Assembly: GCA_031376285.1 (NCBI GenBank)
Contig: JANMDN010000058.1
Location: forward strand, 1-64,000
Origin: JANMDN01 sp031376285
GTDB lineage: Bacteria > Actinomycetota > Thermoleophilia > Miltoncostaeales > Miltoncostaeaceae
Reading direction: 5' to 3'
DNA: 64,000 nucleotides
Part shown: piece by piece, positions 6,391 to 17,300 of the stretch
Layout: each line of letters starts with the position of its first letter
Numbering within the stretch: position 1 is the first letter of the stretch
Position numbers and translations under genes: made by a program
Notes under the pieces: generated by a model
Told to the model about the DNA's origin: nothing
What the model saw: only the letters and a program-made list of their open reading frames with translations
Database searches by the model: none

Positions 6391-9358
6391 CTTCGCTCCC
6401 TTGTTCTTGTGATGCGAGGCTGAAGGCGTCGGCGATGCTCGTAGCGACTCGGTAGTCGACGCCGATGGCTTTGAAGTGGTGGCCGGCGCACTCGATCTTG
6501 ACGTTCTCGTCGTGACGGCGCTTGTCTGCTTCGAGCGTGCTCTTCGTCTCGCGCACGAGGTAGACCCGTTCTGCGTCGTCGCCGAAGACGATTGCCCAGT
6601 CGGGGTTGTACGGCCCGACGGGGGTGTCGACGGTGAACCATGACGGGAGCTTGAGGAAGTACTTGACGTTGATGTTCGAGTCGAGGTCTCGGGCGAATTG
6701 GCGCTCGACCTCAGAGTCGATCTCGACGTGATCGAACGGCGTCTTCGCCTCGTTCTGGACCTTGTAGAGCCGCGTGGCGTAGCGCTCAAGTTCCTTCTCG
6801 GCGCCCTCTTCGATGCGGCGCATCTCCCAGTGCGCCCCGGCGATCTGCTCGTAGCGAATTCCGGTGAGCATGAGGCTGCGCAGCGCGCCGTTGATCTTGG
6901 CCCCGGCCATCGTGATGAATTCCTGGGGGTTCTTCGCGAAGTCGTCCAGCCGACCCGACTCAGTGAGCACGCGGACGAGGGTGCGGCGAGTGAGGTCTGT
7001 TTCGTTCTGGAGGTCGGCCAGGATGTCAGGGAGCATCGCCGGGCGTTCGGTGTCGTAGTCCCTTGCGTCAACGAGCCCATCGGCACGAAGCCCGGATCGT
7101 TCGGGGGCCAGGGCTACGGTGCGGACGCGGATCTTGACTGGCCCGATAGGTGGGGCTTCCTTGATCGCTTTCACGGCCGCTGTGACGAGGTCCTCTGTGG
7201 AGAGCGATACGCGGTAGCGCGTCCGTTGGCTGATGCGGTTCCACAGTTCCTTGAAGCCGGGATCGAGGGTCACCTGCTTCTTGAAGGTGACTCGTTCGCG
7301 CTTGCGCGCGTTGCCAATCCGCGATCCGAATTGCTGCTGGGCGATGACCTCGATGATCTGGGAGCGGATCTCCTCGAATCCGGGGGGCACCGACAGCACG
7401 AAATGCTCGTCGGACGGACGGAAGGCGTCGAGGATCTGGCCCTCTTTGTCGATGTAGCCCTCTCTCCCGAAGTGCTCCCAGGCCTTGCTTGAGAGGGCTT
7501 GGCCGAGATCTTGGTTGCCGTCGCCTCCCACGGCCGCAGGTCGAAGCAGCTTCGCGAAGGCGATCGGTTCGACGATCCCGAACCGTCGCCCGGTGTCCTC
7601 TTCGTACTCCTGCTGCAGGGAGCGGGCAAAGTCGTCGTAGGCCTCGTTGGCGATGATCGTGAGGCGGTTCACGTGCTGGTCATGAACCCGGTCGCCGTGC
7701 TGGTCGACGGGGAGCCGGAGCCCGCGTCCAATCTCCTGTCGCTTGCGGTCCGTGGACTTGGAGTCGTTGAGGGTGCAGATCTGGAAGACGTTGGGGTTGT
7801 CCCAGCCTTCGCGAAGCGCGGAGTGGCTGAAGATGAAGCGGAGCGGTTCGTCGAGCGAGAGGAGGCGTTCCTTGTCGCGCATGATGAGGTCGTAGGTGTC
7901 GCTGTCGCCCTCGCCGGTGCCTCGGGTGTCCTTCCATCCGCTCTTCTTGTCGCCGCTGAAGTAGCCACCATGGACGTCAGCGACGGGCGGAAGCTTCAGG
8001 GCGGCGTAGCGGGGTTCTGCGGAGAGGCGGGAGTAGGCCTGCTCGAACCATTCCCCGATCGGGCCGAGCCTCCTCTCCTCGGCTGGGCCGGGGAGGCGGT
8101 AGTTGGCGACTCTATCGAGGAAGAACAGTGAGAGCACTTTGACGCCTTGCCCTTGGAGGGCGCGCTCCTTGTCGAGATGCTGGCGGATTGTTTCCTCGAC
8201 CTGGACCCGGCGGGTGTCCTCGTCGAAGCCCTCCGAGGAACTGCCGAGCGGGACGGTTCGGCCGTTCGCGAAGTCCAGTGCCTCGGCTCCAGCGCGAAAC
8301 GAGATGTCGTCAACGATGAACCCGTTCGCGTACTCCTGCCGCTCGTCTGACGTCACGGAGAGGTCGTCGCCCTTCTTGACCCAGATGTTTTTCTGCTTGG
8401 TGGCGGGACCAGAGCCGTGGTTGACGCGAATCTGGGCCTGCATCTTTTTCGGGTCGACCCTGACGAGGCGAACGAACGCCGCGTTCAGGTTGTCGTCAGC
8501 GACAACGCTGGCGACTTCGATGCGCTTGACGAGGCGTCGGTCATAGGCTTCGATCGGGCCGAGTCGGTAGAGGAGGTTGTAGGTCCGCTTGTGGGTCGCC
8601 GAGTATCTGAGGGTGCAGAAGGGGTTGAGTCGCTCAATGGCCGCCGAGGCCTTGTCGGATTCCATGTTCTGGGGTTCGTCCACGATGACCACCGGGCGGG
8701 TGGCCTGAATGAATTCAATCGGCCGACGGCCGGACATTCGGTCCTGGGCTCGGTTGATTACGTTCGCGGTGCCTCCTGCGCACTCGTCGTCCTCCTCCAG
8801 GTCCTTCTGGAAAGCCTGGATGTTCATGACAAGGATCTGGATTGTGTTCGCCGTGGCGAATTGGCGGACTCGTCGGAGCTGTCGGGAGTCGTAGACAGCA
8901 GCGTCGAAGGGCTGGAGGTAGAGGCCCCGGAGATGGTCGCCCATTGAGCGGATGGTCGCGAGGACTCCCTCGCGGATTGCGACGCTTGGAACGACGATCA
9001 CGAACTTCGTGAAGCCGTACGCCCGGTTCAGCTCGAATGCGGTGCGGAGGTAGGCGTAGGTCTTTCCGGTCCCCGTCTCCATCTCCACGGAGAAGTGCAT
9101 CCCGTCGAGCACTTCGCTTGCACGGATGTCGTTTCGTTCCTGGACGCGTTGGAGGTTTGCCAGCACTTCGCGCCGAAAAGTGGCCTCGTCCATGGGCGTT
9201 GGGTTCGGAACACCCAGCTCGGTAATCAGGAGCTGGCCCTCAGCGAGCGATGACAGAGAGAAGGGCGAGTTTGCGAGCGGCATCCCCAGAAAGAGGTCAA
9301 CCGCAGCCGAAATCGCCTCCTGCTGATGCCTCAGGCCGGGATCAAACCGAAGCTTCAA
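6377..9358 (-). CDS. res: Type III restriction enzyme, helicase/endonuclease subunit
   Basis: 993 residues from a TTG at 9358, where the sequence LKLRFDPGLRHQQEAISAAVDLF matches the usual Res N-terminus. A GTG at 9427 is also open but would overlap mod by 50 nt. Superfamily 2 helicase motifs are clear: METGTGKT (Walker A), IVDEPQNM (motif II), SATHKR, and IFSHSALREGWDNPNVFQICTL (motifs V/VI region) with RQEIGRGLRLP. The C-terminus holds a PD-(D/E)XK nuclease core, YNPDWAIVFGDD then YLVRETKST. It translocates from the methylation site and cuts unmodified DNA together with Mod, encoded just upstream. Length fits the family (about 900-1000). Confidence 0.93.
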   Translation of the reverse strand: MKLRFDPGLRHQQEAISAAVDLFLGMPLANSPFSLSSLAEGQLLITELGVPNPTPMDEATFRREVLANLQRVQERNDIRASEVLDGMHFSVEMETGTGKTYAYLRTAFELNRAYGFTKFVIVVPSVAIREGVLATIRSMGDHLRGLYLQPFDAAVYDSRQLRRVRQFATANTIQILVMNIQAFQKDLEEDDECAGGTANVINRAQDRMSGRRPIEFIQATRPVVIVDEPQNMESDKASAAIERLNPFCTLRYSATHKRTYNLLYRLGPIEAYDRRLVKRIEVASVVADDNLNAAFVRLVRVDPKKMQAQIRVNHGSGPATKQKNIWVKKGDDLSVTSDERQEYANGFIVDDISFRAGAEALDFANGRTVPLGSSSEGFDEDTRRVQVEETIRQHLDKERALQGQGVKVLSLFFLDRVANYRLPGPAEERRLGPIGEWFEQAYSRLSAEPRYAALKLPPVADVHGGYFSGDKKSGWKDTRGTGEGDSDTYDLIMRDKERLLSLDEPLRFIFSHSALREGWDNPNVFQICTLNDSKSTDRKRQEIGRGLRLPVDQHGDRVHDQHVNRLTIIANEAYDDFARSLQQEYEEDTGRRFGIVEPIAFAKLLRPAAVGGDGNQDLGQALSSKAWEHFGREGYIDKEGQILDAFRPSDEHFVLSVPPGFEEIRSQIIEVIAQQQFGSRIGNARKRERVTFKKQVTLDPGFKELWNRISQRTRYRVSLSTEDLVTAAVKAIKEAPPIGPVKIRVRTVALAPERSGLRADGLVDARDYDTERPAMLPDILADLQNETDLTRRTLVRVLTESGRLDDFAKNPQEFITMAGAKINGALRSLMLTGIRYEQIAGAHWEMRRIEEGAEKELERYATRLYKVQNEAKTPFDHVEIDSEVERQFARDLDSNINVKYFLKLPSWFTVDTPVGPYNPDWAIVFGDDAERVYLVRETKSTLEADKRRHDENVKIECAGHHFKAIGVDYRVATSIADAFSLASQEQGSEVGQH

Positions 9359-9377
9359 GGTTGGCGCACCATCAAAG

Positions 9378-11252
9378 TCAAACGACTCGAAGCGACATGT
9401 CGCTGCCTGTGGCCCGATTGTGAGCACGAACGGTTTGGAGCGCGTTAACTTTCAGCTCGTCGCTGCCAAACCCGGCGTCGAGAACGACTATTAGGGAAGG
9501 GCCTAGGGCGACCATCTGCTCGAACAGTTCAACCGACAATTCCCGCCCAAGACAGACCAAGAGTTCACCGCCTGCTACCGAGTGAACTGGAACACCGGCA
9601 ACGTTGAGCCGGTCCACCGGTACAGTCAGCTCGAAGCCCGCCTTTAGAAGCAGCTCCGCGAGCATCGATGCTTCAGTCGACTCAGGCGCTAGGTGCTCCG
9701 CAGCCAGCGATAGCTGCGCCTCGCCGTCAGCGCCGGAGGACTCCGAGTTCCAGACGGAGAAGTTGGATGTTGAAAGCCGCATCGCTCGAAAGCCGGTGTC
9801 AGTCTCGCCTGCCCCAAGTCGTTGCGGGGCAGCCTCGATTCGCTGACCGGCCCAGCGAATCCTCCCGCGGGTGACATCCGCAATCGACTCTGTTGACGAG
9901 GCCTCCGTCTTTTCTGGAAGCTGGACCAGGATAAACCGGCGTGCGCCTCCGTCAAGCGCGTTCTCCTCCAATACCGCCTGTCCCAGTGTTCCCGAACCCG
10001 AGAAGAAGTCGAGCACGAGGTCCGACGGCCCGCAGGCGATCTCCAGGACACGCTTCATGAGCCGCGTTGGCTTCGGCGTATCGAACGCCGTTTGCGTCCC
10101 GAAAATCTGCTGGACTTCCTTACGCGCTTCGTCCGTGTGACCGACTTCGTCGGACGGCCACCATGTCCACGGAACGAGGCCTTCCATCTCGCTTAGGTAT
10201 CGGATGACATTCGGTTGAGAGGATCCGTCCTTACCAAAGTAGATGCGCCCTTCACCCCTTAGCCGAAGATACTCCGACTCGACCATGGACCAACACCTAC
10301 CCTCGGGGGGCAGGTGCGTTGTTCCGGCGGGAGTGACGACCTCGTACATCTGTCTGGCTCGATACCCCTGCGCCGTCATTGGAACAGGTCGCCAGCGGCC
10401 CTTAGGGTCGTTGTTTGGGTTACGGTAGACTGCGGTTTGCTTGTCCGTAGGCGCAATGAGCCCACGTGATTCCTGAAACATTGCGCTGTCTCTCCCGTAT
10501 ACCAGGAGGTACTCGTGTGCGTCGCCAATGGACCCGCGATTCTCCCGTGAGTAGCGCTTCTGCCAAACGCAACAGGCGATGAAGGACTCTTCCCCGAAGA
10601 TCTCGTTCATGACGGCCCGAAGGTTGTGGACCTCATGGTCATCGATTGAGGCAAAAATGACGCCGTCGTCGCGAAGAAGATTCCGCGCAAGGAAGAGACG
10701 TGGAAACATCATCGAAAGCCATCGAGAGTGGTAGCGGCCATTCGTGTCGCTGTTGGCGGACTGGAGGATCCCGTCGCCGTCAACCTGTCCGGAATAGCGC
10801 AAGTAGTCGGCGAGCCCTTCGCGGAAGTTGTCGGGGTAAATGAACTCCTTTCCCGTGTTGTATGGCGGGTCGATATAGATGAGTTTGACTTTGCCGTAGT
10901 ACGCCTTTTGGAGAAGCTTTAAGACCTCGAGGTTCTCGCCCTCGATGACGACGTTCTGGGTGGCGTCCCAGTCGACCGACTCTTCGGGCATGGGCACCAG
11001 CGTGCCGATGGAGGGCTCCCGGATGACGCGCATGCAGTCGGCCTTACCGGGCCACGTCAACCCAAACCGCTCTGAACCAGGATCGACCCAGTCCCCGAGA
11101 GACCGACGGAGGGCATCGACGTCGATCCTGCCATCGCCAAATGCTTCAGGGACGACCGAGCGGAGACCATCGATACGTTCGGCTTCGGGGGTCTGCGATT
11201 CGAGGTTGAAGCGCTCGATCAGCGTGTCGGCGGGTGTTGCGTCCAGGGACAT
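9378..11252 (-). CDS. mod: Type III DNA methyltransferase (adenine-N6), modification subunit
   Basis: 624 residues. DPPYNTG (128-134) is the catalytic motif IV of N6-adenine/N4-cytosine methylases of the beta class (motif IV before motif I). LVLDFFSGSGTLGQAV near residue 420 is the SAM-binding motif I. The region between is the variable target-recognition domain. A C-terminal segment (about 480-624) is less typical. The ATG is preceded by GGAG seven nt upstream. It lies 12 nt after the SNF2 gene and 19 nt before res, so all four genes are probably one transcript. It recognises the target sequence for both methylation and restriction. Confidence 0.93.
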   Translation of the reverse strand: MSLDATPADTLIERFNLESQTPEAERIDGLRSVVPEAFGDGRIDVDALRRSLGDWVDPGSERFGLTWPGKADCMRVIREPSIGTLVPMPEESVDWDATQNVVIEGENLEVLKLLQKAYYGKVKLIYIDPPYNTGKEFIYPDNFREGLADYLRYSGQVDGDGILQSANSDTNGRYHSRWLSMMFPRLFLARNLLRDDGVIFASIDDHEVHNLRAVMNEIFGEESFIACCVWQKRYSRENRGSIGDAHEYLLVYGRDSAMFQESRGLIAPTDKQTAVYRNPNNDPKGRWRPVPMTAQGYRARQMYEVVTPAGTTHLPPEGRCWSMVESEYLRLRGEGRIYFGKDGSSQPNVIRYLSEMEGLVPWTWWPSDEVGHTDEARKEVQQIFGTQTAFDTPKPTRLMKRVLEIACGPSDLVLDFFSGSGTLGQAVLEENALDGGARRFILVQLPEKTEASSTESIADVTRGRIRWAGQRIEAAPQRLGAGETDTGFRAMRLSTSNFSVWNSESSGADGEAQLSLAAEHLAPESTEASMLAELLLKAGFELTVPVDRLNVAGVPVHSVAGGELLVCLGRELSVELFEQMVALGPSLIVVLDAGFGSDELKVNALQTVRAHNRATGSDMSLRVV

Positions 11253-11264
11253 CGTGGGGCTCCG

Positions 11265-14186
11265 TCAGGTCAAGTGCCAGCGCAGGGTGAAGAGCTGGCG
11301 CTCCTCGGTTTGCTGTGAGAGTCGCTCAGCGACGTCGTCGAGGAGGGCGTCTTTCTGGCGCAAGAGTTCATCTGAGGCGTGATCGTAGTCGCGGCGGGCC
11401 TGTTCGCGCTTGGCTTCGAGGTCGCGGACGGCGCGCTGGCGTTCGAGCTTGTCGGGAAGGGTACCGGCGGTTCGTGCTGCTCGTTTTGCGTCGCGTAGGG
11501 CGTCTTCTATCTCGTCGCGCTCGACTTGCAAGGAGACTCGGCGATCTTGGGCCCAACGCTCTAACTTGTCGTCTTCGGTGTCGAACCAGTTGCTGTCGCG
11601 GTTCATCGCGACTTCGAGGTGAGCCTCGCGCTGGCGTCCAAGCGCGTCCCTGAGGGCGGCGGCCATCGTCTCGGGCGGTGCCGCACAGGCTCCGTGGTGG
11701 GCGACGAGGTCGAAGAGGCGTCGGGCTTGGTGTTCATCGACTGGTTCGCCGTCGTCGGTCACCCCGGCGATGGTCAAGGAGTCCTCGGTCTCAAGGGCGC
11801 TCACCGTGAGACGGGAGCATGTGAGCCAGCCGCTTTGCCCGCGGAAGCCTTCGAGGATCGTGATGTTCTTGCCGCTGGCGGCGTAGTCGAAGGTGACCTC
11901 AGCGGGTCCGGGGGTGAGGGCCGTGGCGTGCTCGATGACCTGTCGCGCGAGCGGGTGACCGGCCCGGTATGTGTTGGCGTCTTCCACGCTTTTTTCCATG
12001 CGGTAGGGCCCTGGGTGGATGGTCTCAGCCGGGAAAGGGTTGGTGTGCAGGGTGAAAGCGAAGCCAGTGTCAGTGAAGTCAGCGTGGGGAGCGAGGACGT
12101 GGCGGGTGAGCTGCCAGAGCTGACGGTTGAAGCGGTCGAGGACGTCCTTGCTCTGGATGCGAACGCGTTCGACGACCTCCTGGTCGAAGTTGTCGAGGAG
12201 CTTCTCGCGCGCGTCGCGCTGTCCAGCGTTGATCTCGACTTCGAGGTCGAGCTGGAGCTGGTCGAACTCCCGCTTGATCTGACCATGGGAACGGCATTGC
12301 TGGTAGATCGCGGCGATCCGCTTTTCGAAGTCGACGCCCGATTCGACGGCACCGAGGACCTCGTCGCTGGCACCGAAGACTCCATCAAAGAGCTGGAACT
12401 TCTCGGCGAGCAGTTCATAGACCCGTACATCAGCGGCGTTCTTCTTGTTGACGAAGTTCACGACGACGACGTCGAAGCGCTGGCCGTAGCGGTGGCAACG
12501 CCCAATGCGCTGCTCGACGCGCTGCGGATTCCACGGCAGGTCGTAGTTCACAACCAGGTTGCAGAACTGGAGGTTGATGCCCTCTGCGGCAGCCTCGGTC
12601 GCGATGAGGATCGAGGCATCGTCGCGGAAGTGCTCGACGAGGGCGGCGCGCATGTCGGCGCTCGCCGACCCGGTGATGCGGTCGGTGCCAGCGTGCCGGG
12701 CGAGCCACGCCTTGTAGATCGCCTTGGACTGAGGGTCGCTGTTGGTGCCGTTGAAGCACATTACTTTCCCGGCGAATTCGGCCTCCAGGATCCCAAAGAG
12801 GTAGTCCTGGGTTCGACGGGACTCCGTGAAGATGACCGCTTTGCGCTGGAGCTTGGCGGTGTCCGTGCCTTTGCGGGCCTTTGCCGCCGCCTCGAACCCT
12901 CGCCGAAGGGCGGTGATGAGGACCTCGCCCTTCGAGTTCTTCCCGATGGACTTGGCGAGGGCGTGGAACTCGCGAAGCTCTGCGATCTCGGCGCGAAGCT
13001 CCGCCAACTCCTCCGCCCCGAGCGCTGGTCCCTCCTGGACCTCGGCGTCGTTGTCGTCATCGCCCCACTCATCCGCCAGCTCGTCGAGTTCCTCCCAGTC
13101 GAGCGCCTCCGCGTCGGGGGCGTCCTTCACGATGGTCGCGGCGGCGGCCGCGTCCTCTAGTCGACGCGCGAGGCCGTCAAGCGTGGTGGAGATCGCAAAC
13201 GTTGACGACGCGAGGAGCTTTCGAAGGATCAGCGTCACGAGCTGCCGTTGGCTCGCCGGTAGGGCGTGGAGCTTCGGGCGTTGCAGATATTCGGAGACGA
13301 GGTCGTAGAGGCGTTGCTCTTCGTCGGTTGGGACGAACTCTTGGACGAGGGCGTGGCGGTTGGTGTAGCTGACGTACTCAAGGACCTGGCGGCGGAGTGT
13401 CCGCTTGCAGATCGGCGCGAGACGCTCCTTGAGGGCTGCGAAGTCCGTTTCATCCGTCGGTCGGCCGAACCGTGCGCGGTAGCTGCGAAGGTCCCCGAAG
13501 GCGTGGTCGTCGATGATGCTCACGAGGCCGTAAAGCTCAAGGAGCGTGTTCTGGAGCGGCGTCGCCGTGAGGAGAACCTTCGGGAACGGCTCGACGGCGT
13601 CTTTGATCGCGAGGGCGATCTTGCTGGAGGTCTTGTAGACGTTTCGTAGGCGGTGCGCCTCGTCGATCACGACAAGGTCCCACTGGGTCTGGCGGACGTA
13701 GGGGGCCTTGCTCTTGGCGAACTGGTATGAGCAAAGGACGATGGCGTCCTGCTCGAACGGGTTCAGGTTCCCGCCTCGGACGGCTTCGCTGAAGCTCTTC
13801 GCCTCAAGGATCACGGACGGCAGGAAGAACTTGTCGACCAGTTCCTGACTCCACTGCTTGCGTAGGTTCGCCGGGACGATAATCAGCAGGCGCCGCTTGC
13901 GCTCCGCCCACTTCTGAGCGAGGAGAAGCCCGGCCTCGATGGTCTTCCCGAGACCGACCTCGTCGGCGAGGATCGCGCCCTTGGAAAACGGGCTCCGGAA
14001 AGCGAAGAGGGCCGCCTCGACCTGATGCGGGTTCAGGTCGACCTGGGCGTCGGAGAGGACGGCCGCGAGCTTCTCGACGCTGTCGGACGCGGAGCGCTTG
14101 GTCAGCTCGTGCGCAAAGAAGACGGCGTGGAAGTCCGTCGTGCCGTCGCGCAGGGTTCCGCCATTCGTCGTCGCGGGCGTCAGCAT
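11265..14186 (-). CDS. SNF2-family (HepA/RapA-like) helicase, first gene of the restriction operon
   Basis: 973 residues from the ATG at 14186 (MLTPATTNGGTLRDG); the frame opens further upstream but a -10 box seven nt before this ATG favours it. N-terminal helicase lobe: LADEVGLGKTIEAG (Walker A), VIDEAHRLRN (DEAH box), LLTATPLQN. C-terminal lobe: ILIATEAAAEGINLQFCNLVVNYDLPWNPQRVEQRIGRCHRYGQ. An acidic, Glu/Asp-rich insert separates the lobes, and the last 150 residues are a charged coiled-coil. Such helicases move on double-stranded DNA or strip proteins from it. Placed before mod and res, it recalls the SNF2 (drmD-like) component of class 1 DISARM, but no drmA, drmB or drmC is present. Confidence 0.9.
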   Translation of the reverse strand: MLTPATTNGGTLRDGTTDFHAVFFAHELTKRSASDSVEKLAAVLSDAQVDLNPHQVEAALFAFRSPFSKGAILADEVGLGKTIEAGLLLAQKWAERKRRLLIIVPANLRKQWSQELVDKFFLPSVILEAKSFSEAVRGGNLNPFEQDAIVLCSYQFAKSKAPYVRQTQWDLVVIDEAHRLRNVYKTSSKIALAIKDAVEPFPKVLLTATPLQNTLLELYGLVSIIDDHAFGDLRSYRARFGRPTDETDFAALKERLAPICKRTLRRQVLEYVSYTNRHALVQEFVPTDEEQRLYDLVSEYLQRPKLHALPASQRQLVTLILRKLLASSTFAISTTLDGLARRLEDAAAAATIVKDAPDAEALDWEELDELADEWGDDDNDAEVQEGPALGAEELAELRAEIAELREFHALAKSIGKNSKGEVLITALRRGFEAAAKARKGTDTAKLQRKAVIFTESRRTQDYLFGILEAEFAGKVMCFNGTNSDPQSKAIYKAWLARHAGTDRITGSASADMRAALVEHFRDDASILIATEAAAEGINLQFCNLVVNYDLPWNPQRVEQRIGRCHRYGQRFDVVVVNFVNKKNAADVRVYELLAEKFQLFDGVFGASDEVLGAVESGVDFEKRIAAIYQQCRSHGQIKREFDQLQLDLEVEINAGQRDAREKLLDNFDQEVVERVRIQSKDVLDRFNRQLWQLTRHVLAPHADFTDTGFAFTLHTNPFPAETIHPGPYRMEKSVEDANTYRAGHPLARQVIEHATALTPGPAEVTFDYAASGKNITILEGFRGQSGWLTCSRLTVSALETEDSLTIAGVTDDGEPVDEHQARRLFDLVAHHGACAAPPETMAAALRDALGRQREAHLEVAMNRDSNWFDTEDDKLERWAQDRRVSLQVERDEIEDALRDAKRAARTAGTLPDKLERQRAVRDLEAKREQARRDYDHASDELLRQKDALLDDVAERLSQQTEERQLFTLRWHLT

Positions 14187-14193
14187 CGCGCCG

Positions 14194-14199
14194 ATGCTA
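14194..14199 (-). promoter_or_regulatory. -10 box of the SNF2-mod-res operon
   Basis: TAGCAT (minus strand) ends 7 nt before the SNF2 ATG at 14186, the same geometry as at several other genes in the window. The operon would be transcribed without a 5' leader. Confidence 0.5.
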
Positions 14200-14382
14200 T
14201 GGCAGCGCGAGTGGCGGTGAAACTTCGGCGGGTACGTTGAGGAGCCCCTGACGGTCCGCGCTGCTGCCATTTCGGCGAATCCGACCAGTGATGGTCGCGT
14301 CCAGTCCGCCTGCGCCGGGCGCTGCCGGCACCAAACGAATGAGCGGGGAGGACGTCGATGCCTCGGGGTCCGCGGGGGACGT

Positions 14383-14388
14383 TACCCT
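14383..14388 (+). promoter_or_regulatory. -10 box of the 1021-residue membrane protein gene
   Basis: TACCCT lies 9 nt before the ATG at 14398. Together with the opposing box at 14194 it marks a divergent promoter region of about 200 bp. Confidence 0.45.
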
Positions 14389-14397
14389 CAGCCCAAG

Positions 14398-17300
14398 ATG
14401 CGCGACTGGTTCTACCTTCAGGTCCTTCGGCTTCGCCCGGGTTCCCTCCGTCGCCTGGCCCGCCGCAAGAAGCGAATTGCCCGACGCTCTGCTGGACATC
14501 GTGTAGCGCTTCGGGGCACTCCGGCGCGTTTGCTTGTGGGCGATCTCAGCTTTGCCTGGATCGTTCCGCTCAGCGTTGCGATTGCCTTCCTCCCAATCCA
14601 GACGGGCTTTCCCGTGTTCGGCAGTGCCGACAACGCAAGGCAGTTCTTGTCGACAATGTGGCAGGTCGAGGCGGCGACCTTCGGACTCTCGATCGCGGTT
14701 GTCCTGTTTGTCTTTCAGGCGATCTACGCGTCGGCTGGTTTGCGAGGCTCGCTGCGTTCTTTCGCCCAGGCGACGTATCTCTTTCCGATCTTCTACGTGG
14801 GCCTCGCCGGACTGGCGCTCACGGGCGTGGTACTTGTAGGTGGTGGCTCTGGCGCACCTGGAGGGTGGGCGGCGACGTGGGCAACAGTGTGGGCTGGGGG
14901 CGGCGCGGCGGCCCTGGTGTTTCTCTACGTTCGAACAACCGAGGCGATCGATCCCAGCTCACTCCACGCGTATCGCCTGAAGCACGCGCGAGCGGTCATC
15001 CGGGACTCCGTTGACAGTGAAATCGCGGACCGCCTGTCATGGGGTCTGCTGGTCGATCACTGTAAGCAGGCCGGGATCACGATCGATCCGTTGGGTTTCT
15101 CCGAGCCGCCAGACTTCGTTCCGATCCGGCCCGCGAAATCGGGGCGGGTAGTCGACATCCGTCTTAGGGCGCTTCGTGTCCTCGGTCGAGACGTCCAGTC
15201 CCAGGGTCTTGTTCAGCCGGTGATCCGGACGCTCCTTCGCACCCAAGTCGGTGAGCGGGATGCCGTCCTTCTCGTTCCGCGCACATCGTCTCCAAGGGCG
15301 CTGCGGGCAGCACGCCGGGTGGTCGTCGTAGGCCCGTCTGGCCGTGGGGCAGCCGAGCGCGACCTCCTGGCGCAGATTCACGCGGAGGCGGTTCAAGCGA
15401 TTGCGGCGCCGAATCCTGCGCTCTATCAAGACGCGCAGGCCGTGTATGCGGATCTGCTCTTGGCCGTCCCTGACGCCTGGTCGCGCTACCTCCCGCTGCA
15501 GTCAATCCTGGACGCGCAGGGAGTCGGGGCACCATTTCCCGAACCGGTGGCCCACCATTTGCTCGACGAGATTCAGCTTGCCGTCCGCGGCGACAGCCAG
15601 GAAATCGCGTTGAGCAGCCTCGAGCTTCCGATCTCGGTTGCGATTCAGGCGTTTCCCCTCGGGGCGACCAGTCTCGCCCGTCGCATGCTTTCGCTCTTTG
15701 CCCATGGTGTCGCAGTCGTCACGAGTAGCCCGACCCGCGAACACGCCCAAAGCGTGCTTGGGTGGTCACGCCTTCGTCTTTCCGAGTGCGGGCAGCACGC
15801 CGAAGCACTCCTGCGCCGAACGGACGACCCGGAGCTTCGCCTTCGCGGACACGAAGGTGTCCTCGCGGTATTTCGAACCTTCACCGACATCGCAAAGGCG
15901 TCAGTGGATGTTCGCCCCGAAGACACGGAGAGTCTGCGCGATCTCTACGGCCGCTGGGACAGCGTCCTTGAGAATTGGCGGCCGGCGCAAACGGGGCCTG
16001 AAACGTGGGACGTCGAACGCGCTGAGCAGCAGTTTGGCAGTGACAGCCCGGAAGCGGAGCGGATTCGGTATCTCGCGGACCGGCGGCGCGCTGATATCGA
16101 GTTACGCGATGAGATCATCGATGCGCGAACGCGCGATCGTTTCTACCTTGCCTGCTGGGTCCTGCGACGAGCCAAACGAGCCGATGTCGGCGAGGATTAC
16201 CTCGACGCGTGGCGCCAAGCGTCAGGTCATTTCATGAGCCTTGAGCTGGCCGCCCGGGGAACCGATCTCGCACTGAACGGCCGGCGTCAGTCGATGGATC
16301 GGCTGACGTCCTGGGTTCTCTCAGATCTCCCGACGGGCATCCACTCTCCCGCGATTGACATCGAGATTATCGATGCCTTCGTCGTTCTGGCCCTGAACGC
16401 CCTGTCCCCAGGGCAGCCTCCGCCCCCGCCTCGGGTCTACGAGGCGCTTTCCCGAGAAACGGGCCACGTTGAAGCACGCATCGCGGCTCTGCGCTCACTC
16501 CCCGGCCTGGCGGCGTTCCTTCCATCGGAAGGGCTGGACCAGCGTGGAGCCCAGCTCGTCACTGTCCTCCAGGCGATGGATAATCGGCGTCGAGAAGATG
16601 CCGACGATCGACTCCGGCTGACAACCGTCGACGTCGGACTCGTCACCAGCTTCGAGGCGCGAATACGTAGCGCGTGGCAAGGTAGTCGTCCGCTCGTCTC
16701 GCTTCTGAAGGACTCCGGCCGATACACCGTGCTTGCCGAGGCGCCGCCAGGAGGGCCCAACGTGATCGGACAGTCACTCTGGCTTCCTAAGGACCTATTC
16801 GTCGGGCAAGAACTCACCTTGGTTGGAGACGAAGGCAACGAGTTCGGTCGAAGTCTCGCCCGCGGCGAGGAGGCCCAACTAATCGACACCGTACTAAAAA
16901 ACGCAGCGCAGCACGTGTCTGACCCGTCAAGCCCCGCAGCGACAATTGTGGGCCTCATCAGCGCCCTGCGTGATCGCGGGCGACCTCCGACAGTTGTTCT
17001 CGTCCCAGTCGACTTTCAGTTCCGCCACAGCCTCGACCTCCCATGGTCGGCCGACCCCGATGAGATCGCTCGACACACATTGTTGGATGCCGACAGCAGC
17101 GATCGGTTGTGGGGCTTCATCGATGGGGTACCTCTGTTCATGGTCTGGGACCTCGACAAGCGGGTCATCGCAGCAGACACTCACCACCTTTGGTATTGGC
17201 GCCAGATTGCAAACGAAGGCTCCCCCGATGGGCTCGCGATCGAAGTCCAGTCGTTCGACCCGGCAGGGGCCCTGAGCCTCGCTCAAGCCGAGCCGCAGGC

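Noticed and set aside
11619..13160. 513-codon plus-strand frame inside the SNF2 gene
   Set aside because: Antisense shadow of the helicase gene, which has clear helicase motifs.
11265..14186. Full DISARM system
   Set aside because: SNF2 helicase and methylase are present, but no drmA, drmB (DUF1998) or drmC (phospholipase D) homologue is seen, and the partner is a type III Res.
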